Origin: Clostridia bacterium
GTDB lineage: Bacteria; Bacillota; Clostridia; Oscillospirales; CAG-272
Direction: 5' to 3'
Length of the DNA stretch: 55,069 bases
Assembly (NCBI GenBank): GCA_017517745.1
Contig: JAFWYJ010000025.1
Span: 1 to 55,069 of the forward strand
Part shown: positions 53,861-55,069 of the stretch, one piece after another
Position numbering within the stretch: the stretch's first letter is position 1
Layout: every line of letters starts with the position of its first letter
Translations under genes and position numbers: made by a program
The notes under the pieces: generated by a model
What the model saw: only the letters and a program-made list of their open reading frames with translations
Databases searched by the model: none
Told to the model about the DNA's origin: nothing

Positions 53861-54763
53861 TCAGGCATTATCCAACACATCAAAATACTCATCCAACCGC
53901 TCATCCACATACTCCGCGATGAGCTCGATCATCTTATCTGCGTCACCGTCGCGGTAAAAAGCATCGAAAGCCTCGTAATAGCGTTTGCGGTCGGCGAACT
54001 TGACATTAATGGGCGGGAATCCGTTGCGGATCAATTCGAGGTTGAGGATCAGGCGTCCGGTTCGTCCGTTGCCGTCGATAAAGGGGTGGATTCCCTCAAA
54101 TTCAAGATGGAATCGCGCGATACGCTCCACGGTGGTCATTTCATTCTTTCGCGCTTCGTTCGTGGCAATAAGCTCCGCCATTTTCGGTTCGATCAGGTAG
54201 GGCTGAACCGGTTCGGTATAGGCTCCCATAATACGAACGGGAATGCGGCGATACTGCCCCTTATCCTCGGGGCGGTTCATCAGCACCAACGAATGGATGT
54301 TCTTGATCACATATTCCGAAAGATCAACCTCATTCTTGGCAATCTCCTGCACGTAAAGGAACGCATCGCGGTGCCCCACCGCTTCCAGGTGATCCTTCAA
54401 GGGCTTTTGATCGATGGTCATGCCTTCCAGCGCCAATGCGGTTTCCTTCAAGGTTAGAGTATTCCCCTCGATAGCATTGGAGTTATAGGTGAATTCGATC
54501 ATAAACTCCTGCGCCAGTCGCTCGACCTCTCCTTGCGTCAATGGACGCATTTTGGACAGCCGATCGCGCTTCTTTTCAAGTTCCAGAAGCACCCCTGTCC
54601 TACTCAATCTTCCGTCCATCGGCTTAACCGCATTTTCGGGAATCATATATAGTTTTCCTTTGCGGATCACACCGTCGATCTTACCCTCTGCGCACAAAAC
54701 ACGCACACGACGAGGAGAGATCCCCCACTTTTCCGCGGCTTTTGATGCCTTGATATATTCCAT
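53861..54763 (-). CDS. Fic-family AMP transferase with N-terminal HTH
   Basis: A 300-residue protein. Residues 1-48 look like a MerR-type DNA-binding helix pair (ASKAAEKWGISPRRVRVLC; KGKLYMIPENAVKP). The Fic core follows with motif HPFIDGNGRTGR at 226-237 (catalytic His226) and an upstream inhibitory helix SNAIEG with Ser95 and Glu99, the layout of class II self-inhibited Fic enzymes. It would transfer AMP to a target protein once the inhibitory Glu is displaced. The ATG follows AAGGAGGT; nine residues upstream are open but lack a ribosome site. It lies 92 bases before the defence operon with no clear terminator, so partial co-transcription is possible. Confidence 0.9.
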   Translation of the reverse strand: MEYIKASKAAEKWGISPRRVRVLCAEGKIDGVIRKGKLYMIPENAVKPMDGRLSRTGVLLELEKKRDRLSKMRPLTQGEVERLAQEFMIEFTYNSNAIEGNTLTLKETALALEGMTIDQKPLKDHLEAVGHRDAFLYVQEIAKNEVDLSEYVIKNIHSLVLMNRPEDKGQYRRIPVRIMGAYTEPVQPYLIEPKMAELIATNEARKNEMTTVERIARFHLEFEGIHPFIDGNGRTGRLILNLELIRNGFPPINVKFADRKRYYEAFDAFYRDGDADKMIELIAEYVDERLDEYFDVLDNA

Positions 54764-54803
54764 CAGAGTTACCTCCTTGAGTAAATACATTTATACACTG
54801 TAC

Positions 54804-54832
54804 ATTATAGCACATTTGGGGAATAATATCAA
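54804..54832 (-). promoter_or_regulatory. Sigma-A promoter of the Fic gene, possibly the whole defence operon
   Basis: TTGATA, 17 bases, TATAAT on the minus strand, 41 bases before the Fic start codon. I found no equally good promoter between fic and the next gene. Confidence 0.75.
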
Positions 54833-54877
54833 GTGCTTTTTCAAGTTTTGCCAAAAAGTTTATTCCCGAATTTGTGT

Positions 54878-54906
54878 TTGGAGGAATAATAAATACACAT
54901 TATAAC
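54878..54906 (+). promoter_or_regulatory. Possible promoter of the right-edge gene
   Basis: TTGGAG, 17 bases, TATAAC on the plus strand, 26 bases before the start codon; moderate match. Confidence 0.45.
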
Positions 54907-54932
54907 TTTGAACAACCAAAAAGGAGGTACAC

Positions 54933-55069
54933 ATGTTCCCACCACAACGCTACGCAACGGCGGCGGTAAGTCGAGAGATACCGTTCGCCGTTCAATTATT
55001 TTTATGGCAGTGCATTGACGCACTGGCTTTTTCGCCCGACTATTTACAGGTGTTTCAGTTAACTAACGA
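54933..55069 (+). CDS. Start of a DUF960-like small protein (runs off the window)
   Basis: A frame with an excellent ribosome site (AAGGAGGT, 5 bases before the ATG) stays open for 45 codons to the window edge. It begins MFPPQRYATAAVSREIPFAV and continues QLFLWQCIDALA and DYLQVF, the pattern I associate with DUF960, a small protein frequent in phages and conjugative elements of Firmicutes. The opposite strand frame over the same bases has no ribosome site. The end is unseen. Confidence 0.65.
   Translation, partial: MFPPQRYATAAVSREIPFAVQLFLWQCIDALAFSPDYLQVFQLTN

Noticed and set aside
54841-55023. 60-codon minus-strand frame at the right edge
   Set aside because: No ribosome site; the plus strand over the same bases has an excellent one and a DUF960-like translation.

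Overview
The window reads like chromosome from a gut-type Clostridia bacterium (Oscillospirales or Christensenellales-like is my inference). Evidence: strong AGGAGG ribosome sites, sigma-A promoters with 17-bp spacers (nine or more readable), EndoA/MazF, YwaF, YdbS/YdbT and Xpt relatives, and secreted proteins with cohesin, dockerin, InlB-type and BspA-type repeats. GC is clearly higher in the first ~28 kb than in the surface-protein cluster (28.4-39.3 kb) and the restriction-modification region (46-54 kb).

Layout. 1-6 kb: a C-terminal gene fragment; a two-domain glycosyltransferase/pyruvyl-transferase; an EndoA-type toxin without a visible antitoxin; a broken SLOG-family gene divergent from a small HTH gene across a perfect palindrome; a cloverleaf-like repeat; an HTH-methyltransferase fusion. 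5.2-13 kb: a thioredoxin-like lipoprotein, then a tightly packed minus-strand operon in which xanthine phosphoribosyltransferase is followed by a BMP-type lipoprotein, an ATPase and two permeases (purine/nucleoside uptake and salvage), with a YwaF-type membrane protein at the end. 13.1-24.3 kb: one 3,729-codon secreted protein made of three ~1.9-kb beta-helix blocks, a phospholipase-D-like domain and five LamG-like domains. 24.6-28 kb: plus-strand genes for a NahK-like sugar kinase and a GlmU-like nucleotidyltransferase (a likely HexNAc to UDP-HexNAc salvage pair), and a dGTPase-like HD protein.

28.4-40.2 kb is the most interesting part. A minus-strand run of a 52-residue peptide gene and three secreted cohesin proteins (two also carry a dockerin) is preceded by a 225-bp segment bounded by 25-bp inverted repeats (24/25 identical). 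A tyrosine recombinase gene lies immediately beyond. The only good promoter inside the segment points away from the surface genes and towards a hairpin plus T-tract. I read this as a phase-variable invertible promoter caught in the OFF orientation, controlling a self-associating surface assembly.

40.5-46 kb: a membrane-stress-like operon (M50 peptidase, small membrane protein, two bacterial PH-domain proteins), an uncharacterised soluble protein, a HAD phosphatase and a hairpin array. 46.1-54.8 kb: a defence operon with an unknown helical protein, a GIY-YIG/DUF4357 protein, HsdR, a half-length HsdS, a TIR-domain protein and HsdM, all minus strand and mostly overlapping or nearly so, headed by a Fic protein gene. 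The right edge holds the start of a DUF960-like gene.
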